DNA of 64,000 nucleotides, from NCBI RefSeq assembly GCF_019249215.1, contig NZ_JAESDI010000001.1, positions 62,001 through 126,000 of the forward strand, read 5' to 3'. This document shows, piece after piece, positions 8,545 to 17,018 of the stretch. The stretch is from Alteromonas lipotrueae (GTDB lineage: Bacteria > Pseudomonadota > Gammaproteobacteria > Enterobacterales > Alteromonadaceae). The position numbers were made by a program, and so were the translations under genes. Numbering within the stretch: position 1 is the stretch's first letter; each line of letters begins with the position of its first letter. Below the pieces are notes generated by a model that saw nothing but the letters and a program-made list of their open reading frames with translations, ran no database searches and was not told the DNA's origin.

Positions 8545-9571
8545 GTTCGCATGGTGGTGGGCTTTGTTCCTACTCCCCCTTCCTTTACTTGTTCGATACC
8601 TAGTGCCGGCAAAACCCCAGCACGTAATGGCTGCCCTACAAGTGCCTGCTTTAAGGCCGGGTATTCAAGAAACGCCATCACCGCTTAAAAGTAGCAAAAT
8701 CCCGGTCGTTATTGCATCGCTAATTTGGCTCTGCGTGGTTATCGCAGCAGCACGTCCTCAATGGCTAGGTGAGCCAATTAGCATTCCAAGTGAAGGCCGA
8801 GAGATGATGTTGGCGGTAGATTTATCCGGCAGTATGAAAATTGACGACATGGAATTAAATGGCAGGCAAGTGAATCGTCTGACCATGACAAAGTCTGTGC
8901 TGTACGATTTTATCCAGCGCCGCGTGGGTGACCGTTTAGGCTTAATATTGTTTGCTGATACCGCTTATCTTCAAGCGCCACTTACTTATGACAGAGACAC
9001 TGTTTCTACTTTACTGAGCGAATCCGTGATTGGTTTGGTGGGAGAACAAACCGCTATTGGCGATGCTATCGGTTTGGCTGTTAAACGGTTTGATGCAAAA
9101 GACGAATCGAACAATGTGCTTATTTTGCTTACCGATGGGCAAAATACCGCAGGTTTCATTACCCCTGAGCAAGCAAAAGAGTTGGCAGTAAATAAAAAAG
9201 TGAAGGTTTACACCATTGGCGTAGGCGCAGATAAAATGCTTATTCAAAGTTTCTTTGGTAGCCGACAGGTGAATCCCTCTCAAGAGTTAGATGAAGACAT
9301 GTTAAGTGACCTTGCTACCTCAACTGGTGGTCAATACTTCCGTGCTAGAGACGTAAAAGAGCTAGAAGCCATTTATGCAAAATTAGACGCGCTAGAACCT
9401 ATCCAAGGTGAAGCGAGGAAAATGCGACCGCTAACAGCCCTCTTCTACTTTCCATTGGCGGTAGCCTTTGCTTTATCTGCCTTATGGGCATTAATAATGA
9501 TTGGAAGTACATTGATTAAATCACTGTCACGCACACCTATTTCATCTAGCGATAAAAAGGAAAGTGTGTAA
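8537..9571 (+). CDS. batA: VWA domain membrane protein, BatA-like
   Basis: 344 aa. N-terminal membrane segments at about 4-22 and 55-71, a von Willebrand factor A domain with an intact MIDAS (DLSGSM, Asp95) and a C-terminal helix (about 300-325, FYFPLAVAFALSALWALIMIG in two parts). The ATG at 8537 is preceded by a perfect AAGGAGG (8524-8530) at 6-nt spacing; the longer frame starting at 8507 is therefore not the start. It overlaps the upstream gene by 8 nt and the downstream gene by 1 nt (TAATG). BatA proteins were first linked to oxygen tolerance in Bacteroides; the role in gammaproteobacteria is unsettled. Confidence 0.88.
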   Translation: MLEFAWWWALFLLPLPLLVRYLVPAKPQHVMAALQVPALRPGIQETPSPLKSSKIPVVIASLIWLCVVIAAARPQWLGEPISIPSEGREMMLAVDLSGSMKIDDMELNGRQVNRLTMTKSVLYDFIQRRVGDRLGLILFADTAYLQAPLTYDRDTVSTLLSESVIGLVGEQTAIGDAIGLAVKRFDAKDESNNVLILLTDGQNTAGFITPEQAKELAVNKKVKVYTIGVGADKMLIQSFFGSRQVNPSQELDEDMLSDLATSTGGQYFRARDVKELEAIYAKLDALEPIQGEARKMRPLTALFYFPLAVAFALSALWALIMIGSTLIKSLSRTPISSSDKKESV

Positions 9572-11568
9572 TGGAAGACTTTACTAACAATGTCCATTTT
9601 TTGCGACCCGAGTGGTTTATAGCGCTTATTCCCGCGCTTATTCTCTATATAGCCCTTAAGCGAAATACGTCGAAAAAGTCGGGCTGGCAGTCGGTTATTC
9701 CGTCACATCTCTATCAGCATATGGTGGTAGGGAAATTTACGAAAGGACAGAAGCCCCCATTCTGGCTGCTTGCATTAGGATGGTTGCTTGCCGTTGTTGC
9801 CTTAGCAGGCCCTACATGGGAACGGCTACCGCAACCGGTTTACCAACTGAAAATGGGGCATGTCATCGTAATGGATATGTCGTTGTCGATGCGCGCTACC
9901 GACATTACCCCAGATAGACTTACCCGCGCTAAATATAAAGCCATTGATCTTGTAAACCAGATTGGTGAGGGTGAAATGGGATTAGTGGCCTATGCAGGCG
10001 ACGCGTTTGTAGTGAGCCCACTCACTCAAGATGCAGCTAACATCACCACCCTACTTCCGAGCTTGTCACCGGAAATCATGCCCGTTCCTGGCAGCGACCC
10101 TTTGTTAGGCGTTGAAACCGCTGCTGAGTTATTGACGAACGCGGGCTACAGCAAGGGTATGATTTACTGGATAACCGATGGTATTGATTTACGCCAGCAA
10201 CAGGAGCTTCAAGAATACGTTGCCGACTTATCTTTCACCTTAAATGCACTTGCTGTAGGTACAGATGACGGTGCCCCTATAAGGCAGATAACAGGTGAGT
10301 TACTTAAAGATAGAAGTGGCGCTATTGTGATCCCTAAACTTAATAGCAGTGCAGTCAATGCTATTGTCCGTGCTAGCGGCGGTAAATTTAGTGAAATCAC
10401 CACTAATGATGACGATATTACTTCACTCGCTTCCTTGTCGTTACTCAATAGAGACAGCGAATCTGAGGAAGATGCGAGTGATACTGAAGGCGACCAATGG
10501 CGCGAGTTTGGCCCCTATCTATTATTGGGTTTACTTCCCTTAATAGCCCTTGGGTTTAGGCGCGGATTAGTGTTTGCAGTCATAGCAGCCATCTACATGC
10601 CGATGAGTAGTGAATCAGTAATGGCGCAATCTGTCGCCCAAGAACCACCGTCAGAGAATTCGACTTCCCCTTCTGTGTCGTGGTGGAAAAAACCTTTTTT
10701 AAATGCCAATCAAGAAGGGTTAGCAAACTACGCTGATAACGCATTTAATGAAGCAGCATCTACTTTTGAAGACCCTGCTTGGCAAGGCGCGGCACATTAC
10801 AAGGCCGGCGACTACGAACAGGCACTTGTCGCTTATCAACAACAAGGCGGTATTGAAGGTTTGTACAACCAAGGCAATGCATTGGCTCGGTTAGGCAAGC
10901 TAGATGAGGCCATCGCCAAATATGATGAAGTGTTATCACTAGATGCTAATTATCAAGATGCTGCAGAAAATAAAGCATTATTGGAACAGTTGAAGCAGCA
11001 ACAAGAAGAACAAGAACAGCAAAATCAAGAAAATCAGCAATCGAATGAGGGTGACAACCAACAAGATTCTGGTGAAGGTGAAAATCAAGAAGGTAGCGAC
11101 GATAGTAGCCAAGATAGCCAAAGTAATGATGGTTCAAACAGTGAAGACTCATCTGACGAAAATAGCGAGCAGAACGCGGCTGATAATCAGAATGCTAACG
11201 ATGAAAATGATAGCCAAAATGATCCCCAATCTTCACAAAATGAAGGGGGTGAACAAGATGATACCCAGAACCCAAATGAGTCGGACGCGCAAAATGGTGC
11301 CAACGGTGAAGAAAACGACAAAGAAGACTCAGGCGCCCCTCAAAATACTGGAAATGAAGAAGGTACCGATGAAACCCAGCAAGAAACCGATGCAGCTATG
11401 GCTCAAGCTGGTGAGATGACAGATGCTGAAAAAGAACAACAGCAACGTCTTGAAAATTTAATGCGCAGAGTACCAGATGACCCCGCGTTCTTATTAAAAC
11501 GAAAAATGCAATTAGAAGCGCAGAAGCGCCAAAGACAACGCATGCCTTCAAATCGGAGTGATTGGTAG
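9571..11568 (+). CDS. batB: VWA-TPR fusion membrane protein (BatB plus BatC-like tail)
   Basis: 665 aa combining two modules that are separate genes in some bacteria. Residues 14-28 and 63-80 are membrane helices; a VWA domain follows with MIDAS DMSLSM (Asp102). A further hydrophobic segment (about 310-345) precedes a TPR region (about 380-480, with LYNQGNALARLGKLDEAIAKY). Residues about 480-620 are extremely rich in Gln, Asn, Asp, Glu and Ser, a low-complexity acidic linker. The tail (about 620-665) is conserved-looking and basic (RRVPDDPAFLLKRKMQLEA), as in BatB/BatC fusions of this order. The TPR part is probably periplasmic. Start overlaps the previous stop; the next gene begins immediately after the TAG. 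Confidence 0.88.
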   Translation: MEDFTNNVHFLRPEWFIALIPALILYIALKRNTSKKSGWQSVIPSHLYQHMVVGKFTKGQKPPFWLLALGWLLAVVALAGPTWERLPQPVYQLKMGHVIVMDMSLSMRATDITPDRLTRAKYKAIDLVNQIGEGEMGLVAYAGDAFVVSPLTQDAANITTLLPSLSPEIMPVPGSDPLLGVETAAELLTNAGYSKGMIYWITDGIDLRQQQELQEYVADLSFTLNALAVGTDDGAPIRQITGELLKDRSGAIVIPKLNSSAVNAIVRASGGKFSEITTNDDDITSLASLSLLNRDSESEEDASDTEGDQWREFGPYLLLGLLPLIALGFRRGLVFAVIAAIYMPMSSESVMAQSVAQEPPSENSTSPSVSWWKKPFLNANQEGLANYADNAFNEAASTFEDPAWQGAAHYKAGDYEQALVAYQQQGGIEGLYNQGNALARLGKLDEAIAKYDEVLSLDANYQDAAENKALLEQLKQQQEEQEQQNQENQQSNEGDNQQDSGEGENQEGSDDSSQDSQSNDGSNSEDSSDENSEQNAADNQNANDENDSQNDPQSSQNEGGEQDDTQNPNESDAQNGANGEENDKEDSGAPQNTGNEEGTDETQQETDAAMAQAGEMTDAEKEQQQRLENLMRRVPDDPAFLLKRKMQLEAQKRQRQRMPSNRSDW

Positions 11569-13350
11569 ATGAAAGCAATTTTATTCACTACAACCCTTTT
11601 ATTACTTTTACGCAGCATGGTTGTGCTGGCAGATGTGACTTCGGTTGAAGCCACCATCGATAAAAATCCGGTTATGCTTGATGAGGCTATTCGGTTAACC
11701 GTTGTGGCAAATGGCGGCGCAGATCGGGAGTCTTTTGATAGCTCAATATTACTAAAAGACTTCGTTGTTGGTAGAACATCGGTGAGCAGTCAAACATCTA
11801 TTGTGAACTTTGATACCAAGAAAACAACGACCTGGACTACCACCCTCTTTCCGCGTAAAGAAGGTACGTTCACCATACCGGCTATAAGCATAGAAGGTAA
11901 AAAAACAGCGCCTATGTCGGTGAATGTTATTCCGGTTCAACAGTCTGATAATGTCGCGCGCGATTACTTTGTAACTACCGATATTGATTTAAAAGAAGCC
12001 TTTTTAAACCAACAGCTTTTCTATACCATAAAACTGCATTTGGCGACGAATATTGAGCGCGGTAGTTTGCAATCACCCACCATGCAAAACGCCGAAATAA
12101 AGCAGTTAGGTGATGACAAACAATATACCGACATTGTAAATGGTAGACGTTACCAAATTATTGAACGCCAGTTTGCCATTGTGCCCCAAGCATCAGGTGA
12201 ATTTACCATTAGAGGGCCAGTTTTCACTGCAGAAGTGGCTGCCGCTAATACCAATCAACGTTTCGGTCTATTCAATCGAACTCAGCAAGTTAACCGTGTT
12301 GGACCCGACATTACGGTAAATATTAAACCGATCCCCGCGGGTATTGATTACCCCTGGTTACCCTCTGAAATGGCGCGGGTTGATGAAGAGTGGCCTCAAG
12401 GCGATGCCTTTGTAGTTGGCGAGCCTATTACTCGCGTGGTCACGCTTACGGCCCTAGGCGTGGTGGAAGAACAGTTACCAGAAATACCGGAGTTTTACCC
12501 TCCCCACTTTAAGTTGTATCCAGATCAATCCTCCACTACCACGGTAGAAAAAGACAGTACACTGATTGCACAGCGCAAAAGCTCACTGGCGGTGATCCCA
12601 ACTCAAGCAGGCAGTTTTGTATTACCGGAAGTGACTATTCCTTGGTTTAATACCTTAACCGAGCAAACAGAGTATGCGACCATCCCTGCCCGCACAGTCA
12701 CTGTTCAAGCAGCCAACGTTCAACCAGATGCTGGGGCAACGTCACCTACTATGCCTACACAGTCAGGTTTTGATAATCAACCGGCTAGTAACGCGACTTC
12801 AATTACCGCTAATCGAGCCGGAGCAACTGAAAGTGATAGCGGGCTAAATAGTGAATCACAACATTCAGTAGCCAATAATGGCGAAGCGCAAACTCCCCAT
12901 TACTTAACTTGGCTATTTGCAGCCCTCTGGGTGATCACGGCTATCGCTTGGATAGTGACTTATCTAATGCAAAGAAGACAAAAAACAAATTATACGGCCG
13001 CTTCCGCTAATACTTTTTCAGTAGCGAATTCAGGTGATGAAGCGGCGGCATTTAAGTCGTTAATGGCGTCAGTAAAAGCGAGTAATACATCGGCAATTAC
13101 ACCAGCATTGCAAGCCTGGTTGAAGTGTTTATACCCCAATCAAAGAGGATTTATAAATCCATCCGACCACGGCGCAACTAGCGAGATTCAGTCTCATTTG
13201 AATGCATTGCAGCAAACACGGTTTAGTAAGTCGAAAAGCGATTGGAAACCCGAATCAATGCAAAGCGCAATTAAAAACGCCAGAGATTCTTGGTTAAAAA
13301 ACAAGAAATCTGGTAAAAATACCTTAATTAATTTGTACCCCTCTACCTAG
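11569..13350 (+). CDS. batD: BatD family protein (oxygen tolerance-related)
   Basis: 593 aa with a signal peptide (residues 1-22, ending VVLADV), a long beta-rich periplasmic region containing a typical BatD opening (VEATIDKNPVMLDEAIRLTV region, about 26-46), and a single C-terminal helix (about 445-468) followed by a cytoplasmic tail. It is the last gene of the operon and directly abuts the previous stop. BatD is proposed to assemble with the VWA proteins at the membrane. A weakly structured spacer follows, with no clear terminator. Confidence 0.9.
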   Translation: MKAILFTTTLLLLLRSMVVLADVTSVEATIDKNPVMLDEAIRLTVVANGGADRESFDSSILLKDFVVGRTSVSSQTSIVNFDTKKTTTWTTTLFPRKEGTFTIPAISIEGKKTAPMSVNVIPVQQSDNVARDYFVTTDIDLKEAFLNQQLFYTIKLHLATNIERGSLQSPTMQNAEIKQLGDDKQYTDIVNGRRYQIIERQFAIVPQASGEFTIRGPVFTAEVAAANTNQRFGLFNRTQQVNRVGPDITVNIKPIPAGIDYPWLPSEMARVDEEWPQGDAFVVGEPITRVVTLTALGVVEEQLPEIPEFYPPHFKLYPDQSSTTTVEKDSTLIAQRKSSLAVIPTQAGSFVLPEVTIPWFNTLTEQTEYATIPARTVTVQAANVQPDAGATSPTMPTQSGFDNQPASNATSITANRAGATESDSGLNSESQHSVANNGEAQTPHYLTWLFAALWVITAIAWIVTYLMQRRQKTNYTAASANTFSVANSGDEAAAFKSLMASVKASNTSAITPALQAWLKCLYPNQRGFINPSDHGATSEIQSHLNALQQTRFSKSKSDWKPESMQSAIKNARDSWLKNKKSGKNTLINLYPST

Positions 13351-13502
13351 ATACTGCGCAAAGGAAAGGCGCTTTACTTGGACTGCTAGGCACGAGTGGC
13401 TTAATAATAGGCATTAACTCGTGCCAAGGGTTACGAATTTAAAGATAAAGCTAAAAAATAGACGGTAGCAATACTACCGCGACCACCTAACCAGGAGAAC
13501 TC

Positions 13503-15356
13503 ATGAAAGCACCACTGTTATCGCTATCCCCCATTGCTATTGCAATGCTTGGGCTAATGGCATGTTCACCCGCGCCTGAAACAAACCAAACCACCAAGCA
13601 ACCGGCCCCAGCAATAGAAACTGAAACTCAAACTGACTCCGCACGGGTTAATGCTTTTTTTGAGCGTACTTTCGAAGAAGACCTTAAAAGCTCGCCAATG
13701 TTTCAAAGCTACCTAGGCATTAAGTGGGACTACGACAAGTGGAATGATGTTTCGGAGGAGCAAAAAGAAAAGAACATAGCGAAAGCAAAAAATCGCCTAG
13801 AAACCATTGAAAGTTTTGATACTAGTACGCTGAGCGACCAAGAGAAGTTGAGCCTACGATTATACAAGTTAGGTATCGAACGCGATTTAGCCAACGATGA
13901 GTTCCGCCATCATACCTATGTAGTACATCAATTTCGTGCCGCACATACGCAGGTGCCTAGTTTCTTAATTAATATACACGGCGTAAAAAGCAAAGAAGAC
14001 GCCCAAGCTTATATAAGCCGTTTAGACAATGTGAGCGAGTATTTCAAGCAAATCATTAGTCAGATGAAGCTACGTGAGCAAGCTGGCGTATTCCCCCCTG
14101 CTTGGGCTTATGATCAGATGATTGCTGCATCACAAAACGTGGTTACAGGCACCCCTTTTGATACCAGCGATACGCCTTCCACTATTTGGGAAGACTTTAA
14201 TGCCAAGGTTAATAACCTTGAGCTTGATGATGTAGAGAAAACAACCTTGTTGGGTGAAGCAAAAGCTGCGCTAGTTACTTCTGTTATGCCGGCTTACAAA
14301 GACTTTATTCAAGAATTAGAACATCAAAAAACCATTACCCCTGAAGGTGATGGTGTATGGCGCTTGCCTGATGGCGATAAATGGTATCAGAACCGCTTAA
14401 ACTGGTTTACTACCACTGATTTAACCGCCGATGAAGTGCATCAAATAGGCCTTGATAATGTTGAGCGTATCCATACAGCTATGCGCGATATTATGAAAAA
14501 GGTGGAATTTGAAGGCACGTTGCAAGAGTTCTTCGTATTTATGCGTGAAGATGAACAATTTTATCTTCCTGCCACTGAAGCCGGACGTCAACAATATTTA
14601 GATGACGCAACAAAAGCCATTGACGATATGCGCGACGCACTACCAGATTACTTTGGCATTCTTCCTAAAGCGCCAATGGTGGTTAAACGTGTTGAAGCGT
14701 TCCGTGAGCAATCAGCCGGTAAGGCGTTTTACCAAAGCCCTGCGCAAGATGGCAGCCGCCCAGGCACTTATTACGCAAACCTTTACGACATGAGCGCAAT
14801 GCCAACCTATCAACTAGAAGCATTGGCGTACCATGAAGGTATTCCAGGTCACCATATGCAACGCGCAATTGCACAAGAGCTGGAGGGTGTGCCTCAGTTC
14901 CAAAAATTCTTAAGCTTTACGGCCTACACCGAAGGTTGGGGGCTTTATTCCGAAGAGCTTGCTAGAGATATGGGCTTCTACCAAGACCCTTACTCTGACT
15001 TTGGCCGCCTTGCGATGGAATTATGGCGTGCATGCCGACTGGTTGTTGATACCGGTATTCATGCTAAAAAGTGGAGTCGCGAAGAAGCGGTAACCTACTT
15101 AGTTGAAAATACGCCTAACCCAGAATACGATGCACAAAAAGCGATTGAGCGCTATATCGCCATGCCAGGTCAAGCAACAGCCTACATGATTGGCAAGCTT
15201 AAAATTATGGAACTTAGAGAAAAAGCGATGGCTGAGCTAGGTGATAATTTCGACTGGGCCGGATTCCATGATGAAGTACTTAAGCATGGGCCTGTTCCGC
15301 TTTCAATCTTAGAAGAAAACATCGATGCTTGGATAGCCAGTAAGAAAGTAGGCTAA
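13503..15356 (+). CDS. DUF885 family lipoprotein, predicted metallopeptidase-like
   Basis: 617 aa. The N-terminus is a lipoprotein signal with lipobox LMAC (Cys about 21). The body is a DUF885 domain with the family's zinc-site-like motif YHEGIPGHHMQ (about 441) and a following EGWGLYSEEL helix (about 477) supplying a further glutamate. DUF885 proteins resemble thermolysin-like (M3/M32-type) peptidases and are often called oligopeptidase-like; the substrate is unknown. The ATG at 13503 has CAGGAGAA at good spacing. It is monocistronic and ends in a strong terminator at about 15434. Confidence 0.88.
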   Translation: MKAPLLSLSPIAIAMLGLMACSPAPETNQTTKQPAPAIETETQTDSARVNAFFERTFEEDLKSSPMFQSYLGIKWDYDKWNDVSEEQKEKNIAKAKNRLETIESFDTSTLSDQEKLSLRLYKLGIERDLANDEFRHHTYVVHQFRAAHTQVPSFLINIHGVKSKEDAQAYISRLDNVSEYFKQIISQMKLREQAGVFPPAWAYDQMIAASQNVVTGTPFDTSDTPSTIWEDFNAKVNNLELDDVEKTTLLGEAKAALVTSVMPAYKDFIQELEHQKTITPEGDGVWRLPDGDKWYQNRLNWFTTTDLTADEVHQIGLDNVERIHTAMRDIMKKVEFEGTLQEFFVFMREDEQFYLPATEAGRQQYLDDATKAIDDMRDALPDYFGILPKAPMVVKRVEAFREQSAGKAFYQSPAQDGSRPGTYYANLYDMSAMPTYQLEALAYHEGIPGHHMQRAIAQELEGVPQFQKFLSFTAYTEGWGLYSEELARDMGFYQDPYSDFGRLAMELWRACRLVVDTGIHAKKWSREEAVTYLVENTPNPEYDAQKAIERYIAMPGQATAYMIGKLKIMELREKAMAELGDNFDWAGFHDEVLKHGPVPLSILEENIDAWIASKKVG

Positions 15357-15433
15357 ATCTGTAATATATTTTTAAACGCCTTTGTATTAAATCGGTGCGC
15401 TAGGCGATTTAATAACTAGGATTAGTGAGAATT

Positions 15434-15472
15434 AAAGCAGCCTTTAGGATAAGCCTTATGGCTGCTTTTTTT
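15434..15472 (+). terminator. Intrinsic terminator after DUF885 gene
   Basis: AAAGCAGCC pairs with GGCTGCTTT around an internally paired loop, followed by a T-run. Confidence 0.85.
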
Positions 15473-15510
15473 ATGCCATAATAAAAAAAATAAAAAATAG
15501 CGGATTTTTT

Positions 15511-16068
15511 ATGTTTGCACGAAATAGATCTGGAAGTAGTCGGGTCTTATCCAACATGAAAGCAAAACACAAACGATACGAAGCGCTCGTCAATGCGTTT
15601 CATGCAGATATATTTCGCTACGCGTACTGGCTGGTTAAAGACCGCTCGGTGGCGGAAGATATTGTGCAAGAAACCTTTTTAAGAGCATGGCGCTCACTCG
15701 ACTCACTCAATGATGAAAAAGCGGCCAAGTCATGGTTAATTACCATATTGCGCCGCGAGAATGCGCGACGCTTTGAGCGCAAACAATTCGATACTGTCGA
15801 TATCGATGATGTGTCGGTGCATGATGAAACTCAAGATGCAGAAGGCGATGTTCAAGACCGAGAGCTACACCGTTTATTGGGTGGGCTAAGTGACGAATAC
15901 CGCGAGCCTCTGGTCTTGCAGCTTATATTTGGTTTTAGCGGTGATGAAATATCACAGCAACTGAATTTGAATAAAAATACCGTGATGACACGATTATTCC
16001 GTGCAAGAAACCAATTGAGAGAGGCATTAGAAAGGCAAAATGAACAGAGAGGTCAGGCAAATGGATGA
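15511..16068 (+). CDS. ECF-type RNA polymerase sigma factor
   Basis: 185 aa. Region 2 contains VNAFHADIFRYAYWLVKD and the core-binding/-10 segment AEDIVQETFLRAWRSL; region 4 contains LSDEYREPLVLQLIFGFSGDEIS and the HTH NLNKNTVMTRLFRARNQLREAL. The start is uncertain: ATG at 15511 (weak AGCGGA upstream) or ATG at 15556, which would remove 15 poorly conserved residues. It overlaps by 8 nt a membrane protein of the DUF3379 family, the usual arrangement of a sigma factor and its anti-sigma. Target promoters are unknown. Confidence 0.9.
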   Translation: MFARNRSGSSRVLSNMKAKHKRYEALVNAFHADIFRYAYWLVKDRSVAEDIVQETFLRAWRSLDSLNDEKAAKSWLITILRRENARRFERKQFDTVDIDDVSVHDETQDAEGDVQDRELHRLLGGLSDEYREPLVLQLIFGFSGDEISQQLNLNKNTVMTRLFRARNQLREALERQNEQRGQANG

Positions 16069-16765
16069 ATTAGAATTTAGGCGTCGAATTTACGCCGATC
16101 CAGAAACCACTGACAGTGATGTTATCGCCGCAGCGAAAGCTGATGAAAGCAAACGTAAATTCTGGAACGAACAAAAGCAATTCGATAAGCAGTTAAAACA
16201 AGCGGTAAAAGTAGATGTACCTGAAGACTTGAAGCATAAGCTCATCTGGCAGCAGTCGGCAAATGAATTTGCAAGCTATCAGAAAAGAAGTCGCTGGTAT
16301 GTGGCCATGGCCGCCAGTATTGCCTTTACGGTGGGAATAGGTTTTACCATGTGGTATCACCAGCCGGTTAGTATTGGCGGGCAAGCACTTGCGCATATGC
16401 AATACGCAGAAACTGAGCGGGCGCATTCATTATTGCCAGTAGATTTAGAGCAAGTAAATGCAAAACTCGCCAGCTTTGGTGGCAGCTTTACAGACATGAT
16501 TGGTGATGTTGAAGTGGTAAACTACTGTCACTTAAGCACAGTAAGAAGTTTGCACCTTATTGTTGATACCCCGCAAGGTAAAATGTCAGTGTTTATCGTG
16601 CCCGAGCGCGGTGATGTGAGAGTACCGGCTGAGTTTGAAGACAAGCAATACCATGGCGAAAGCATAAAAATGCATCACGCTAATATTATGGTGGTTGGTA
16701 ATAAAGGTGCTGACTTAACTGAAATGAAAAAAGCCGTTACCGACAAGATTCACTTTTCTGCCTAG
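16061..16765 (+). CDS. DUF3379 membrane protein, probable anti-sigma factor
   Basis: 234 aa from the ATG at 16061 (AGAGG 8 nt upstream), preferred over the ATG at 16040 inside the sigma gene. The N-terminal about 85 residues are charged and cytoplasmic (MDELEFRRRIYADPE), a single helix spans about 84-104 (YVAMAASIAFTVGIGFTMW), and a periplasmic domain follows. I see no HxxxCxxC zinc anti-sigma motif, so the mechanism differs from ZAS proteins. The DUF3379 assignment rests on family memory; the anti-sigma role is inferred from overlap with the ECF sigma gene and topology. A terminator follows at 16839. Confidence 0.82.
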   Translation: MDELEFRRRIYADPETTDSDVIAAAKADESKRKFWNEQKQFDKQLKQAVKVDVPEDLKHKLIWQQSANEFASYQKRSRWYVAMAASIAFTVGIGFTMWYHQPVSIGGQALAHMQYAETERAHSLLPVDLEQVNAKLASFGGSFTDMIGDVEVVNYCHLSTVRSLHLIVDTPQGKMSVFIVPERGDVRVPAEFEDKQYHGESIKMHHANIMVVGNKGADLTEMKKAVTDKIHFSA

Positions 16766-16838
16766 CCTATTCTGTATTAGCTTTGGCTGTTTTAGCTAAG
16801 ATTGAATAGTTTAACGGTATTCAGTAAACCCATTTTTT

Positions 16839-16862
16839 ATCGGCCCTAGCGGCCGATTTTTT
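16839..16862 (+). terminator. Intrinsic terminator after sigma/DUF3379 operon
   Basis: ATCGGCC (16839-16845) pairs with GGCCGAT (16851-16857), loop CTAGC, followed by a T-run. Confidence 0.85.
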
Positions 16863-16961
16863 ATACCTGTGTATATGATTAGCTATATTTACATGACGTC
16901 GGATATTTCAACACTGAGCAGCTTACTTTATACTATCGACTAATAAGAATAACATCTGGTT

Positions 16962-17008
16962 TCGTTTTCGCTGCTATAGAGCTAATCCTAGCGGTAGTAA
17001 GAAAACGA
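16962..17008 (+). promoter_or_regulatory. Imperfect hairpin just upstream of the diguanylate cyclase start
   Basis: TCGTTTTC (16962-16969) pairs with GAAAACGA (17001-17008), with inner pairing CTGCTA/TAGCGG. The 3' arm lies 10 nt before the ATG at 17019 and could cover the ribosome binding region. No riboswitch class is recognised. Confidence 0.35.
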
Positions 17009-17018
17009 GTATTACCCT

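Noticed and set aside
8280-8681. 133-codon minus-strand frame across DUF4381/batA
   Set aside because: Antisense shadow of two overlapping genes with good RBSs.
11045-11419. 124-codon Lys/Met-rich frame inside batB
   Set aside because: It is the out-of-phase shadow of the acidic repetitive linker.
16040-16765. Longer start for the DUF3379 gene
   Set aside because: The later ATG at 16061 has a better-spaced AGAGG and fits the family N-terminus.
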